64,000 nucleotides of DNA, from NCBI GenBank assembly GCA_017396395.1, contig JAFQMF010000014.1:1-64000 (forward strand), written 5' to 3'. The notes beneath the pieces are model-generated. The model did not search any database, was not told where the DNA came from, and was given only the letters and a program-made list of their open reading frames with translations. Position 1 is the first letter of the stretch; every line of letters begins with the position of its first letter. The stretch is from Clostridia bacterium. Its GTDB lineage: Bacteria > Bacillota > Clostridia > RUG12999. Made by a program: the position numbers and the translations under genes. This document shows positions 41,541-50,978 of this stretch, piece after piece.

Positions 41541-42836
41541 ATGAGTTCAGTATGGGAAAAAACTGCACAAAAAAATGAATTTAAAAGCCTTGACAGGGAT
41601 ATTAATACAGATGTACTGATAATTGGTGGCGGAATTACAGGAGTACTTTGTGCTTATGCTCTTTCAAAAGAGGGAGTTTCCTGTATACTTGCAGAGGCAG
41701 AAACAATAGGAAGCGGAATTACTAAAAACACTACAGCTAAAATTACTGTACAACATGGACTTATTTATAATAAGCTGATTAATAAATGGGGAATAGAAAA
41801 GGCAAAAAAATATTTAGAAATAAATAAAACTGCACTTGAAAAATATATTAATATTTGCAAAAATATAAATTGCGATTTTCAAAAAAAAGATTCCTATGTG
41901 TATAGCATAAACAATTCAAATAAAATTGAAAAAGAACTAAAGGCTCTTGAAAAGCTTGGAATTAAGGCAGAATTTATAAAAGATTTACCATTACCATTTT
42001 CTACTGCAGGTGCAGTGAAATTTTCAAATCAGGCACAGTTTAATCCACTTAAGTTTTTATATGAAATATCAAAGGAATTAAATATTTACGAGCATACAAG
42101 GGTAACAGAACTAATTGTAAATACAGCTGTAACAAAAGGCGGAAAAATTACTGCAAAAAAAATCATTGTTGCAACCCATTTTCCTTTTATAAATAAGCAC
42201 GGCAGTTATTTTGTTAAAATGTATCAGCATCGGTCATATGTTATTGCCCTTGAAAACGCACCGAATATAAATGGAATGTATGTAGATGAAGCATTAAAGG
42301 GTATGTCCTTTCGAAATTATGAAAATCTTTTGCTTATAGGCGGAGGTGACCACAGGACAGGGAAAAAAGGTGGAAGCTACCAGGAATTAAGAAATTTTGC
42401 AAAAAAATATTATCCTGATTCAAAGGAAAAATTTCACTATGCAACTCAGGATTGTATGACACTTGATGAAATTGCTTATATAGGTGATTACAGTGGCAGC
42501 ACAAAGAGTTTATATGTTGCTACAGGGTTTAACAAATGGGGTATGACAACTTCCATGGTAGCGGCTATGATTTTGTGTGATATGGTACAAGGTAAACAAA
42601 ATGATTTTGCAGAAGTTTTTTCTCCTTCAAGAAGTATTTTTCATCCTCAGCTTGCGGTAAATATTTTTGAGTCAACCTTAGGACTTATAACACCAAAGGT
42701 AAAGAGATGTCCTCATTTAGGATGTGCACTTAACTGGAACAGGTATGAACATTCCTGGGATTGTCCATGTCATGGCTCAAGATTTACAAAAGAAGGCAAG
42801 CTTATTGATAATCCGGCAACAGGAGATTTAAAATAA
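41541..42836 (+). CDS. FAD-dependent oxidoreductase with C-terminal Rieske domain
   Basis: The 431-residue protein has a DAO-type FAD domain (TDVLIIGGGITGVLCAYALS, about 24-43; AKITVQHGLIYNKL) and a short C-terminal Rieske [2Fe-2S] module: CPHLGCALNW then CPCHGSRFTKEGKLIDNPA, so Cys and His pairs are complete. Electrons probably move between FAD and the cluster, but the donor and acceptor are unknown. The same layout occurs in many Clostridia and Bacilli, often as a single gene. It is convergent with the manganese catalase gene. An AAGGAAG site precedes ATG 41541. Confidence 0.92.
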   Translation: MSSVWEKTAQKNEFKSLDRDINTDVLIIGGGITGVLCAYALSKEGVSCILAEAETIGSGITKNTTAKITVQHGLIYNKLINKWGIEKAKKYLEINKTALEKYINICKNINCDFQKKDSYVYSINNSNKIEKELKALEKLGIKAEFIKDLPLPFSTAGAVKFSNQAQFNPLKFLYEISKELNIYEHTRVTELIVNTAVTKGGKITAKKIIVATHFPFINKHGSYFVKMYQHRSYVIALENAPNINGMYVDEALKGMSFRNYENLLLIGGGDHRTGKKGGSYQELRNFAKKYYPDSKEKFHYATQDCMTLDEIAYIGDYSGSTKSLYVATGFNKWGMTTSMVAAMILCDMVQGKQNDFAEVFSPSRSIFHPQLAVNIFESTLGLITPKVKRCPHLGCALNWNRYEHSWDCPCHGSRFTKEGKLIDNPATGDLK

Positions 42837-42838
42837 AA

Positions 42839-42863
42839 AAAGAGCATCAATATGATGCTCTTT
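42839..42863 (+). terminator. Bidirectional terminator, Rieske oxidoreductase and Mn catalase
   Basis: AAAGAGCATC (42839-42848) and GATGCTCTTT (42854-42863) with an AATAT loop. Confidence 0.85.
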
Positions 42864-42868
42864 AAAAA

Positions 42869-43537
42869 CTAATTATTAAAACTTGGCGCTGTTACATTGG
42901 CATTTCCAAATCCGTTTGAAGGTGAGGGACTGGACATATCAAAATATATTTTTGATGCTTTTGTTACACCGAAATCTTTGTTTGAGCCTGTATCCTGAAC
43001 CTCGTTAAATGCCTGTCTGAACATAGCGTTATGGGCTTCTTCACGATTAAGAAGAAAATCAATTGTTTCCCTTACTTTTTTGTCATCAATCTGGCGGTAA
43101 AGGTATTCATAAACCACCTTTGCTCTTTGCTCAGATGCAATATTTGAAAGAATATCTGCACAAAGGTCACCTGTTACAGAAACATAATCACCTGTCCAGG
43201 AATATCCTGAAGCATTAATAAGACCGGGGTTTAAGCCTAATAATACATGGCTTTCAATTTCTCCTGCCTTAACCTCTTTTGCATCTACATAATGGCCATT
43301 TAAAAGGTTAATTGTCTGTGCCACCATTTCCATATGACCAAGTTCTTCTGCCGCAATATCCAAAAATAAATCTTTGATTTTCTGGTCTTTTATACGAAAG
43401 CTCTGGGACATATACTGCATAGCGGCTTTAAGCTCACCGTTTGCACCACCAAGCTGTTCTTGCATAAGTGCCGCATAGTGAGGATTTGGTTTTTCTACGC
43501 CTACCGGATGAAAAAGCTGTTTTTCGTGTTTAAACAT
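42869..43537 (-). CDS. Manganese catalase/CotJC-like ferritin-fold protein
   Basis: The 222-residue protein has the four-helix ferritin-like plan with metal ligands in LGGANGELKAAMQYMSQ (Glu near 35), IAAEELGHMEMV (EExxH near 66-70), a third Glu near YEYLYRQ and EEAHNAMF (E-x-x-H near 172). CotJC of spore coats is the closest known relative, and a spoIIID gene is nearby. It could destroy hydrogen peroxide or be a spore-coat protein. The C-terminal 25 residues are Ser/Asn/Phe-rich. It runs alone on the minus strand. Confidence 0.92.
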   Translation of the reverse strand: MFKHEKQLFHPVGVEKPNPHYAALMQEQLGGANGELKAAMQYMSQSFRIKDQKIKDLFLDIAAEELGHMEMVAQTINLLNGHYVDAKEVKAGEIESHVLLGLNPGLINASGYSWTGDYVSVTGDLCADILSNIASEQRAKVVYEYLYRQIDDKKVRETIDFLLNREEAHNAMFRQAFNEVQDTGSNKDFGVTKASKIYFDMSSPSPSNGFGNANVTAPSFNN

Positions 43538-43700
43538 ATTATCGCTCCTATTAATTATTTACATTTTACCACTTTTATTTTTTGCAAAGAAGCATAATAA
43601 TATTCATATAATATTTTTAATTATTTTATAAAAATATAGAGATCAGAGAAATATCAGATTTTCTAAAAATAAAAAATTATAAATTTACACAGGTATAAAG

Positions 43701-43739
43701 AAAAGCGAAATACCTTAATCATAAGATATTTCGCTTTTT
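43701..43739 (-). terminator. Terminator of the sigma/anti-sigma operon
   Basis: AAAAGCGAAATA (43701-43712) and TATTTCGCTTTT (43727-43738) close a loop of 14 bases, with a T-run on both strands. Confidence 0.78.
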
Positions 43740-43762
43740 AATATTTATTTTAAATAAATTAA

Positions 43763-44740
43763 TTACTTGTTAATTGTAAAATCAATTGTGTTGCCGTTTA
43801 CTGTTGCTGTAGCTCCAATAATAGTTGTAAAGAAATCAGCAGGCACATAAGTTCTTGCATCATTTACCAGAATAGGAGCACTTGAAAGAGTTTGTGGAAC
43901 CATTTTAGCCTTGTTATAGCTGTTTACACCAATATTAAAGCCAACACCCATAGGAATTGTACCAACAGTTACTAACTGAAGATTGTCGTCCCATTTAACT
44001 TCAAAACCCATAGCTTCAGCGATTGCTCTTACAGGGTAAAGTGCAATATCATTCTCATATACCACTTCACCTGCAATTTCCTTGCCGTTTACTGTAAAGT
44101 TTTGGATTTTTGCAGTTTCAGCATTTATCTGGTCAAGAATAACAATTTTAGATGCTACACCCTGTGCAGGAAGACTAAGAGTAAGAATATCTGTGTAGAA
44201 AAGGAAGCCTGAATCCTCTTTAATAGCGGACATATCAAGCTTGTCACCATTTAAGGAAGTGATTATAGTATCATTTGTAACTGTGATAACATAAGAACCG
44301 TCTTTTGTTTCAAGAGCGATTGTTCCTTCGCCATTTTCAATTTCCTTAACTTCGCCGAAAATAGGACGGATTTCAGAAGCTTTGTCACATACAATTACAA
44401 CGTATCCGTAGCTCTGAGGGGGAAGACTTCTGGTTGTTTTTTCGTCAGCAACAATTTTTACAAGGTCGCCTTCTTTTAAATCGTTGATAGTGATTTTTTC
44501 ACCATTAAGACCTACAAAAAGAGTGTTTTCGTCAGTGTTTATAGCAAACTCGGTTTCACCTTTAAATATAAGCATACCTTCTTCATTTGCTACAAATTCA
44601 CCTTCTAAATTAACTTTTGTGTAGTTTTCTTCAAGGTTAATAGCAACTTCAGTTGAAGTTTCATTTGAGCTTGTTGCATTCGCATAAGCGATGCTTCCTA
44701 AAAGTACTGTCATAAGAATAAAAGCAATAATTTTTTTCAT
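43763..44740 (-). CDS. Secreted stalk-domain protein (copper amine oxidase N-terminal-like)
   Basis: The 325-residue protein has a signal peptide (residues 1 to about 21, ending near AYANA) and a C-terminal Cu_amine_oxidN1/stalk repeat (EVVYENDIALYPVRAIAEAMGFEVKW). A second half-repeat, ARTYVPADFFTTIIGA, closes the domain. The N-terminal 200 residues are beta-rich with EIRPIFGEVKEIENGEG and similar stretches; one or two OB-like folds are possible. It is third in an operon with a sigma factor and its anti-sigma factor, so it is likely the surface output or sensed component. The same domain is found in the gene at 2451. Confidence 0.85.
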   Translation of the reverse strand: MKKIIAFILMTVLLGSIAYANATSSNETSTEVAINLEENYTKVNLEGEFVANEEGMLIFKGETEFAINTDENTLFVGLNGEKITINDLKEGDLVKIVADEKTTRSLPPQSYGYVVIVCDKASEIRPIFGEVKEIENGEGTIALETKDGSYVITVTNDTIITSLNGDKLDMSAIKEDSGFLFYTDILTLSLPAQGVASKIVILDQINAETAKIQNFTVNGKEIAGEVVYENDIALYPVRAIAEAMGFEVKWDDNLQLVTVGTIPMGVGFNIGVNSYNKAKMVPQTLSSAPILVNDARTYVPADFFTTIIGATATVNGNTIDFTINK

Positions 44741-44765
44741 TTTTTGTTCCTCCTAAAAATTTTAA

Positions 44766-45455
44766 TTAATTTATAATTGAATTTAATAAATTTTCATTTT
44801 CTGTTTCAGTAAGATTATAAGTAGCAATACTGTATCCTACGGAGTTTTTAATTACAAATGCGGAAAATTCACTGTCTATTTTTGTAATTCCCGCTGTTGT
44901 TCCGTCAGGGTAAGTTTTAGTTTCCTGTGCAAGACTTATAACATCAGTTAAACGCTCACCAAATTTTGTTGTTGCAACATTAACCGAAGCTTCATCCTTT
45001 ACATATCTGAAAGTGTGAGAATCTTCAAGGATGTTTTGGTTTTCGTCAATGAAAAAACATACCTTTTCGTCAGTATCATTTGTAAAATCCTTTGGCACAT
45101 CAAGTTTATCTTCCACATCCACACCAAGATATTCATAATACTCATTTAAAGAAAGAGTTTTCTGAAATTCATTTGTTTGTCCTGCGGGAGTAATGGTGCG
45201 TCCGTGCATTTCTATATTTGCTGTTGAAATGCCATCTTCTGTATCATCACTTTGCATTCCAAATGCAAATGCACATACAATTACACAGGCGAAGGATGCA
45301 GCCATAAAAGCAAGCTTTCTGTAAGCAGGAAAAGTAACAACTTTTTTTTCTTGTCTTTTACTTGCCATTATGTTTTTAAACATTTTATCCTTCTGAGCCT
45401 GAGTTGGAGTGATTTTATCAAAGCTATCAAAAAGCTGTCTTTCATTCATCATCAT
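44766..45455 (-). CDS. Putative membrane anti-sigma factor
   Basis: The 229-residue protein has a cytoplasmic N terminus (QLFDSFDKITPTQAQKDKMFKNIM, first part 8-20), one membrane helix near 49-66 (LAFMAASFACVIVCAFAFG) and an outer domain of about 160 residues. That topology and the overlap of its ATG with the end of the sigma gene (14 bases) are those of an ECF anti-sigma factor. No zinc motif is seen. The outer domain is DUF4367-like at best; I cannot name the signal. Confidence 0.8.
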   Translation of the reverse strand: MMMNERQLFDSFDKITPTQAQKDKMFKNIMASKRQEKKVVTFPAYRKLAFMAASFACVIVCAFAFGMQSDDTEDGISTANIEMHGRTITPAGQTNEFQKTLSLNEYYEYLGVDVEDKLDVPKDFTNDTDEKVCFFIDENQNILEDSHTFRYVKDEASVNVATTKFGERLTDVISLAQETKTYPDGTTAGITKIDSEFSAFVIKNSVGYSIATYNLTETENENLLNSIIN

Positions 45456-45939
45456 TCACCCCTATCATCAATTTAAGTTTTTCCCTTGCTACAGCCAGTC
45501 TGCTGCGAAGTGTAGCTTCGTTTACATCTAATATTTTGGCTATTTCATATGTTTTATAGCCTTCATAGTAGTAAAGATATACAGGTAAGCTGTATTTTTC
45601 GGGAAGTGCTTTAACTTGCTCCATTATACTGTCAGTATCTTTGTTATCCGAGTAGGTAGGCTCAGGAGCATCCTCCAAATGATTCCTTTTGGATTTCCAC
45701 CAGTGCTTAAAAAGGTTTTTGCATTCGTTTTTTGCAGCCACTATCAGCCAGCGGAGTATATGTTCATCGTCAGTAAATTCATTATCGGAATTCATTAGCT
45801 TGATGAAAACATTTTGTACCACATCTTCTGTTTCTGCTTTTTCCTTTAACATCATAAAGGCTACTCGGTAAACTGTATTAACATACTTTTCATATAAACG
45901 AGCTATTTCTTCGTCCGATCGTAACTCAGAAAAACTCAT
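45442..45939 (-). CDS. ECF-type RNA polymerase sigma factor
   Basis: The 165-residue protein has region 2 (RLYEKYVNTVYRVAFMMLKEKAETEDVVQNVFIKLM, first part 14-30) and region 4 (SLPVYLYYYEGYKTYEIAKILDVNEATLRSRLAVAREKL), the whole of an ECF sigma factor. GGAGG precedes ATG 45939. The anti-sigma gene overlaps its 3' end and a stalk-domain surface protein follows. ECF operons usually activate their own promoter; in the 150 bases upstream there is TTGACTTTC but no sigma-A -10 at the right distance. Confidence 0.93.
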   Translation of the reverse strand: MSFSELRSDEEIARLYEKYVNTVYRVAFMMLKEKAETEDVVQNVFIKLMNSDNEFTDDEHILRWLIVAAKNECKNLFKHWWKSKRNHLEDAPEPTYSDNKDTDSIMEQVKALPEKYSLPVYLYYYEGYKTYEIAKILDVNEATLRSRLAVAREKLKLMIGVNDDE

Positions 45940-46041
45940 TTTTCAAAACACCTCCTAAAGGGCTTTCACTTATATAACAATTGAGAAAGTCAAAATGTTG
46001 GATAATTTTTAAAAAAAATTAAAAATTTTTCATAATCTTTA

Positions 46042-46077
46042 AAAAGTACCGCAAAAATCAGCCTTTGCGGTACTTTT
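46042..46077 (-). terminator. Terminator of the engB gene
   Basis: AAAAGTACCGCAAA (46042-46055) and TTTGCGGTACTTTT (46064-46077); on the minus strand the stem ends in TTTTT. Confidence 0.85.
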
Positions 46078-46088
46078 AATTTTTTGGT

Positions 46089-46694
46089 TTATCGTAAAAT
46101 TGGCTTATCAATTTCCAGCATATCACATAAAAGCTCCCAGAAATCTTCTTTTCCTTCACCTGTTGTAGCAGAAAAAGGAATTAAAAAGTCATCCTCTGTA
46201 AAAGAAAGAGTATCAGCAATCAGCTGAAAATTTTCTTCCATTTGCTTTCTTGACAGCTTATCAATCTTTGTTGCAACAATAATTAAGTATCCAAAGCGGT
46301 ATCTTATCCATTCTGCCATTTGTATATCTTCTCTTGATGGCTTATGTCTGCTGTCAACAAGTAAAAAAGTCTGGCGAAGCTGCTTTCTGGTATTGAGGTA
46401 AGTGTCCATCATTTCACCCCAGCGTTTTTGCTCTGATTTAGAAACTGCCGCATAGCCATAACCGGGAAGATCCACAAAAAACAGCTGTGAGTCAATGTTA
46501 AAAAAATTTATCTGTGCAGTTTTGCCAGGTTTTCCGCTTGTTCTGGCAAGACTTTTTCTTCCTACTACTTTATTGAGGAAAGAAGACTTTCCCACATTGG
46601 ACCTGCCCGCAAAAGCAACTTCAGGTCTGTCACCTGTAGGATACTGCTTGGGACTAACTGCAGAAACCTCTATTGATAAGTTGTTTAAATTCAT
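46089..46694 (-). CDS. engB: Ribosome biogenesis GTPase EngB (YsxC/YihA)
   Basis: The start is ATG 46694 (GGAG eight bases before), giving 201 residues beginning NLNNLSIEVSAVSPKQYP. GTPase motifs: G1 GRSNVGKSSF, G2 near RTSGKPGKTAQINFF, G3 DLPGYG and G4 ATKID. It helps mature the 50S subunit. lon lies upstream on the same strand at 187 bases, as in many Bacillota, so the two may share a transcript. Length and motifs are normal. Confidence 0.95.
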   Translation of the reverse strand: MNLNNLSIEVSAVSPKQYPTGDRPEVAFAGRSNVGKSSFLNKVVGRKSLARTSGKPGKTAQINFFNIDSQLFFVDLPGYGYAAVSKSEQKRWGEMMDTYLNTRKQLRQTFLLVDSRHKPSREDIQMAEWIRYRFGYLIIVATKIDKLSRKQMEENFQLIADTLSFTEDDFLIPFSATTGEGKEDFWELLCDMLEIDKPILR

Positions 46695-46881
46695 AAAAAT
46701 CTCCATTCCGCCGCCTTGCATCGGCATAAATCGTGATAAAGCTTATCTCTTATCTGCAAGGGAAAGGGATAATAAGAGTTTTTTATGCACATCGCCTTTT
46801 TTCTATATGAGAGAAAAAATTTTTGCAGTGCAATTTAATCCGCTGAAGGATTAATGTGAAATAAGCTTCCGCTTCAATTAG

Positions 46882-49290
46882 CTATATACGATTTGATATT
46901 TCCATACTTTTAGGAGGAATTGTATGTGCCATCATATTGCTGTTTACGGAAAAAGCACTTTTTTCAGGAATTTTGCAAAGGGCAGTTTTAAGCACCTGTT
47001 CAATAGAAGAAACAGGTATAAAGTTTATCTGCTCTTTAATATTGGAAGGTATATCCTCCAAATCCTTAACATTATCCTGAGGAATAATAACAGTGCGAAC
47101 ACCGCTGCGAAAAGCCGCTATGGATTTTTCTTTAAGACCGCCAATAGGCAGAACCCTGCCGCGAAGAGTAATTTCTCCTGTCATGGCAACATCACTTTTA
47201 ACTGCATATCCTGAAAGTGCAGAAATAAGTGCAGTTGCCATAGTTATTCCTGCAGAAGGACCATCTTTAGGAGTAGCACCTTCAGGTACATGAATATGAA
47301 TATCGCAGGTTTTATAAAAATCAGGAGATATTTTGTAATCCTCTGCTTTTGAACGAATATAGCTTATAGCTGTCATAGCAGATTCCTTCATAATATCCCC
47401 AAGCTGACCTGTAAGCTCGGTTTTTCCGCTTCCCTGCATAACATTTACTTCAATTTCCAAAGTTTCTCCGCCAACCTGAGTCCATGCAAGACCTGTAGCA
47501 ATACCTACCGAAGGAGAAGTCTTCATCTTTTCAAAGGTATATTTATGACTACCTAAATAATCAGTAAGATTTCTGGAAGTTATACTGATAGACTTTTTAT
47601 CTTCAGAAACAATCTTCTTTGCCACCTTACGGCAAAGGCTTCCTATTTCTCTTTCCAAATTACGAACTCCTGCCTCACGGGTATAATAGTTTATTATATC
47701 ATAAAGGGCATCGTCGGAGATTTTAAGAGTAGCTTTGGTAAGACCGTACATTTTATACTGCTTGGGAATAAGATGTTTTTTAGCAATATTAAACTTTTCT
47801 TCCATTACATAACCGCTTATTTCAATAAGTTCCATTCTGTCAAGAAGCGGACGGGGAATAGTATCAAGCTGATTTGCGGTAGTAATAAAGGTTACACGGC
47901 TAAGGTCGTAGGGAAGCTCTAAGTAGTTATCACGAAAAGTAGAGTTCTGCTCACTGTCTAAAACCTCCAGCATAGCAGAAGACGGGTCGCCGTGATTATC
48001 TGCACAAAGCTTGTCAATTTCATCAAAAAGCATAAGAGGGTTGCTTGAGCCAGCCTGTTTTATGGCATTAATAATTCTGCCAGGCATTGATCCAAGATAT
48101 GTCCTTCTGTGACCTCTTATTTCTGCTTCGTCACGAACACCGCCAAGTGCAATTCGTACATATTTTTTATTCATAGCCTTAGCTATGGATTTTGCAATAG
48201 AGGTTTTGCCCACCCCCGGAGGGCCTACAAGACAAAGTATAGGTGCTTTTGCATCAGGTGCAAGTTTGCGTACAGCAAGATATTCCAAAATACGCTCTTT
48301 TACTTTAGAAAGCCCATAATGGTCCCGCTCTAAAACCTTCTCAGCTTTTTTAACATCTATACTGTCTCTTGTATATACTCCCCATGGAAGCTGGCAAAGA
48401 AGGTCCAGATAATTTCTTATTACAGTTCCTTCGCCCATTCCTGCAGGGGTTTTAATAAGCTTTGATATTTCCCTGTCTGCCTTTTCCATAACCTCTTCAG
48501 GCAAATTCATTTTATCAAGCTTTTCGCGGTATTCGTTTACCTCTCCCATAATACCGTCTTTATCACCCAGTTCCTCCTGAATAACCTTAAGCTGTTCCCG
48601 AAGGAAGTAATCACGCTGATTTTCCTCCATAGCAGACTTCACCTTCATATCAATATCAGCTGAAAGCTTTGCAATTTCACATTCACGGTTTAATATAATA
48701 AGAAGGTTTTCAAGACGCTCTTTAGGGTCAAGACTGTCTAAAATAATCTGCTTGTCCTTAATGGGAAGATCAAGATTTCCTGCAATAATATCACACATTC
48801 TTCCCGGATCTTCAGTAATCAACATAGAAGCAAATGCTTCAGGAGATACCTTACCGCTAAGCTCGGTAAACTTTTCAAATGCTGTGCGAAGCTTGCGTAC
48901 AAGAGCCTCCACATTGTCTGAATATTTCACAAGGGTTTCAGGGTTACATTCTAAAATTTCGGCGGTAAAATAATCATGGCCGTAAGCAGTTAAAAGCTCA
49001 GCTCTGTTTATACCTTCTACCAGTACCCGTACAACCTTTCCAGACATATGAAGCACCTGAGTAATTTTTGCTATAGTACCCACTTGATAAAGCTGATGGG
49101 GAGTAGGGTCGGAAATATTTTCATCAAACTGTGTAACCAGAAAGACAAGCTTGTCCTGCTCCATAGCCTTTTCAAGTGCATTTATTGATTTTTGTCTGCC
49201 TACATCAAAATGCAGAACCATATATGGTAACACTACCAGTCCCCGAAGGGGTATCATTGGAAGCGTTAATTTCTTATGTGTATTTGACAT
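46882..49290 (-). CDS. lon: ATP-dependent protease Lon
   Basis: The 802-residue protein has the N-terminal LON substrate domain ([23 protein letters not shown], first part 9-25), AAA+ module with Walker [13 protein letters not shown] (about 356-367) and Walker [10 protein letters not shown], and the C-terminal Ser-Lys protease domain: [13 protein letters not shown] with the catalytic Ser, and [10 protein letters not shown] with the Lys. It degrades damaged and regulatory proteins in the cytoplasm. It has its own promoter; the clpC stress operon is in the same window, but no CtsR box is seen before lon. Confidence 0.97.
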   Translation of the reverse strand: MSNTHKKLTLPMIPLRGLVVLPYMVLHFDVGRQKSINALEKAMEQDKLVFLVTQFDENISDPTPHQLYQVGTIAKITQVLHMSGKVVRVLVEGINRAELLTAYGHDYFTAEILECNPETLVKYSDNVEALVRKLRTAFEKFTELSGKVSPEAFASMLITEDPGRMCDIIAGNLDLPIKDKQIILDSLDPKERLENLLIILNRECEIAKLSADIDMKVKSAMEENQRDYFLREQLKVIQEELGDKDGIMGEVNEYREKLDKMNLPEEVMEKADREISKLIKTPAGMGEGTVIRNYLDLLCQLPWGVYTRDSIDVKKAEKVLERDHYGLSKVKERILEYLAVRKLAPDAKAPILCLVGPPGVGKTSIAKSIAKAMNKKYVRIALGGVRDEAEIRGHRRTYLGSMPGRIINAIKQAGSSNPLMLFDEIDKLCADNHGDPSSAMLEVLDSEQNSTFRDNYLELPYDLSRVTFITTANQLDTIPRPLLDRMELIEISGYVMEEKFNIAKKHLIPKQYKMYGLTKATLKISDDALYDIINYYTREAGVRNLEREIGSLCRKVAKKIVSEDKKSISITSRNLTDYLGSHKYTFEKMKTSPSVGIATGLAWTQVGGETLEIEVNVMQGSGKTELTGQLGDIMKESAMTAISYIRSKAEDYKISPDFYKTCDIHIHVPEGATPKDGPSAGITMATALISALSGYAVKSDVAMTGEITLRGRVLPIGGLKEKSIAAFRSGVRTVIIPQDNVKDLEDIPSNIKEQINFIPVSSIEQVLKTALCKIPEKSAFSVNSNMMAHTIPPKSMEISNRI

Positions 49291-49338
49291 AATATCCTCC
49301 AGTGGAAAAAATTTATCTGTAAAAACAAATATACTATA

Positions 49339-49367
49339 ATTATACTATATTTCAATAAAGTTTTCAA
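49339..49367 (-). promoter_or_regulatory. Promoter of lon
   Basis: Minus-strand TTGAAA (49362-49367) and TATAAT (49339-49344), spacer 17 bases, about 45 bases before the start codon. Confidence 0.8.
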
Positions 49368-49392
49368 TGTTTATTTATGGAAGTAAGGGCAT

Positions 49393-50148
49393 TTATACGT
49401 CAAATGGCGGTGAATAAAACACCTTTTCAAGTATAAGTCCCTGAGGCGGTGCAGTCATTCCTGCACGGCGTCTGTCAAGAGAGGTGATAATCTGGGGCAT
49501 ATCCAGATAGTTAAGTGTACCCGACCCCATAAACATAAGTGTACCGCATATTATACGCACCATATTATAAAGATAGCCGTCTGCGTGAAGGGTAATGGTA
49601 ATTATATCTCCTTCCTTCTGGGCAGTTACACTATACATATTTTTTTCGTAAATTCTCTGGCTTCCGTCATTTGCCATAAAGGTGCGAAAATCGTGCTTTC
49701 CTACAAGACAGGAAGCGGCATATTTCACCTTTTCCATATCCACCTTTAAAGGGTAGTGCCAGGCTCTGTTATACATAAAAGCATCACCGTGAGGTGCGTT
49801 TATAATTGTATAAGAATATATTTTAGAAATTGCTTTAAACTGGGCATGAAAATCAGAGGGTGCATCTGCTGCACGAATGGCACGAATATCGGGAGGCAGA
49901 CAGGTATTAAGTGCAAAAGGGATTTTTTCTGCAGGAATTTTTGCTTCTGTTTCAAAACTGCATACATATTCCCTTGCGTGAACACCTGCATCCGTTCTGC
50001 TACAGCCGTGAACAATCACTCGATTTTCATTTAAAATTGTACCAAGAGCTTCCTCTACACACTGCTGAACAGTTATAACATCATTTTGTCTTTGCCAGCC
50101 GTGATAGTTTGTGCCGTCGTACATTAAAGTCAGTTTTATATTTCTCAT
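49393..50148 (-). CDS. truA: tRNA pseudouridine synthase A
   Basis: Starting at ATG 50148 (AGGTG upstream, GTG 50157 also in frame) the protein has 251 residues. It begins RNIKLTLMYDGTNYHGWQRQ and has the catalytic Asp in GCSRTDAGVHAREYV (about 51-65). ARSW-type ends are replaced by YNMVRIICGTLMFMG and RRAGMTAPPQGLILEKV. It makes pseudouridine at positions 38-40 of tRNA anticodon arms. It follows ecfT directly, the usual order in Bacillota (ecfA1-ecfA2-ecfT-truA). Confidence 0.96.
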   Translation of the reverse strand: MRNIKLTLMYDGTNYHGWQRQNDVITVQQCVEEALGTILNENRVIVHGCSRTDAGVHAREYVCSFETEAKIPAEKIPFALNTCLPPDIRAIRAADAPSDFHAQFKAISKIYSYTIINAPHGDAFMYNRAWHYPLKVDMEKVKYAASCLVGKHDFRTFMANDGSQRIYEKNMYSVTAQKEGDIITITLHADGYLYNMVRIICGTLMFMGSGTLNYLDMPQIITSLDRRRAGMTAPPQGLILEKVFYSPPFDV

Positions 50149-50153
50149 TTCGT

Positions 50154-50972
50154 TCACCTGAAAAATTTAATAAAATCCAAATTACCTACTATTATACATA
50201 TTGCAGAGCATATACCGAAAACTAAAAATGCCTTTACATCAAGTGGGGTAATTTTAAGCTGTCTAAGCTTGGTGCGTCCTTCGCCTCCATGATATCCTCT
50301 GCATTCCATAGCAAGTGCAAGCTCGTCCGCACGGCGAAATGAGCTGATAAAAAGTGGTATTAATAAAGGAACCATAGACTTGGCCTTTTTAATAAGACCA
50401 CCTGTGTCAAAATCTGCTCCTCTTGCTGACTGTGCCTTCATAATTTTATCTGTTTCTTCTACAATAGTAGGAATAAAACGAAGTGCAATAGTCATCATCA
50501 TAGCAAGCTCGTGTGCAGGAAATTTTAACTTTTGAAGTGGCTTTAAAAGCCCCTCAATACCATCGGTAAGTACAATGGGAGAGGTGGTATAAGTCATAAG
50601 AGAAGTGCCTGCAACAAGATAAATAAGGCGAAGAGCCATAATAATTGTTGCATATATTCCTTCGTAAGTAATATGAAGCCAGCCGTATTTAAATACATAA
50701 GTACCGCTTGTCATAAAAAGATTAAGCACAGCAGTAAAAATTATAAAAATATAAATGGGTTTAATGCTTTTTAATATAAATTTAATTGGAATTTTAGAGG
50801 AAGAAATCAGCAGTGCAATAAAAACACCAGTAAGCAGATAACCCACAATATTATTCACAATAAAAAGTATTACAACAAGGGAAATGGTAAGTATAATTTT
50901 TGTTCTGGGGTCAAGTCTGTGAATTACTGAATTACCCGGGATATACTGTCCCAGTGTTATATCTGAAATCAT
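50154..50972 (-). CDS. ecfT: Energy-coupling factor transporter, membrane component EcfT
   Basis: The 272-residue protein has at least five hydrophobic segments and starts LGQYIPGNSVIHRLDPRTKI, the EcfT signature. The coupling-helix motifs with Ala-Arg-Gly type sequence are visible in KAQSARGADFDTGG and in ALAMECRGYHGGEGRTKL. It links two ATPases to varying substrate-binding S components. The module here is general (group II), with no S component next to it; QueT at 59003 could be one user. Confidence 0.96.
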   Translation of the reverse strand: MISDITLGQYIPGNSVIHRLDPRTKIILTISLVVILFIVNNIVGYLLTGVFIALLISSSKIPIKFILKSIKPIYIFIIFTAVLNLFMTSGTYVFKYGWLHITYEGIYATIIMALRLIYLVAGTSLMTYTTSPIVLTDGIEGLLKPLQKLKFPAHELAMMMTIALRFIPTIVEETDKIMKAQSARGADFDTGGLIKKAKSMVPLLIPLFISSFRRADELALAMECRGYHGGEGRTKLRQLKITPLDVKAFLVFGICSAICIIVGNLDFIKFFR

Positions 50973-50978
50973 TTATGG

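Noticed and set aside
46695-46881. A gene between lon and engB on the plus strand
   Set aside because: The open frame there has no ribosome site and overlaps the engB 5' end in antisense.
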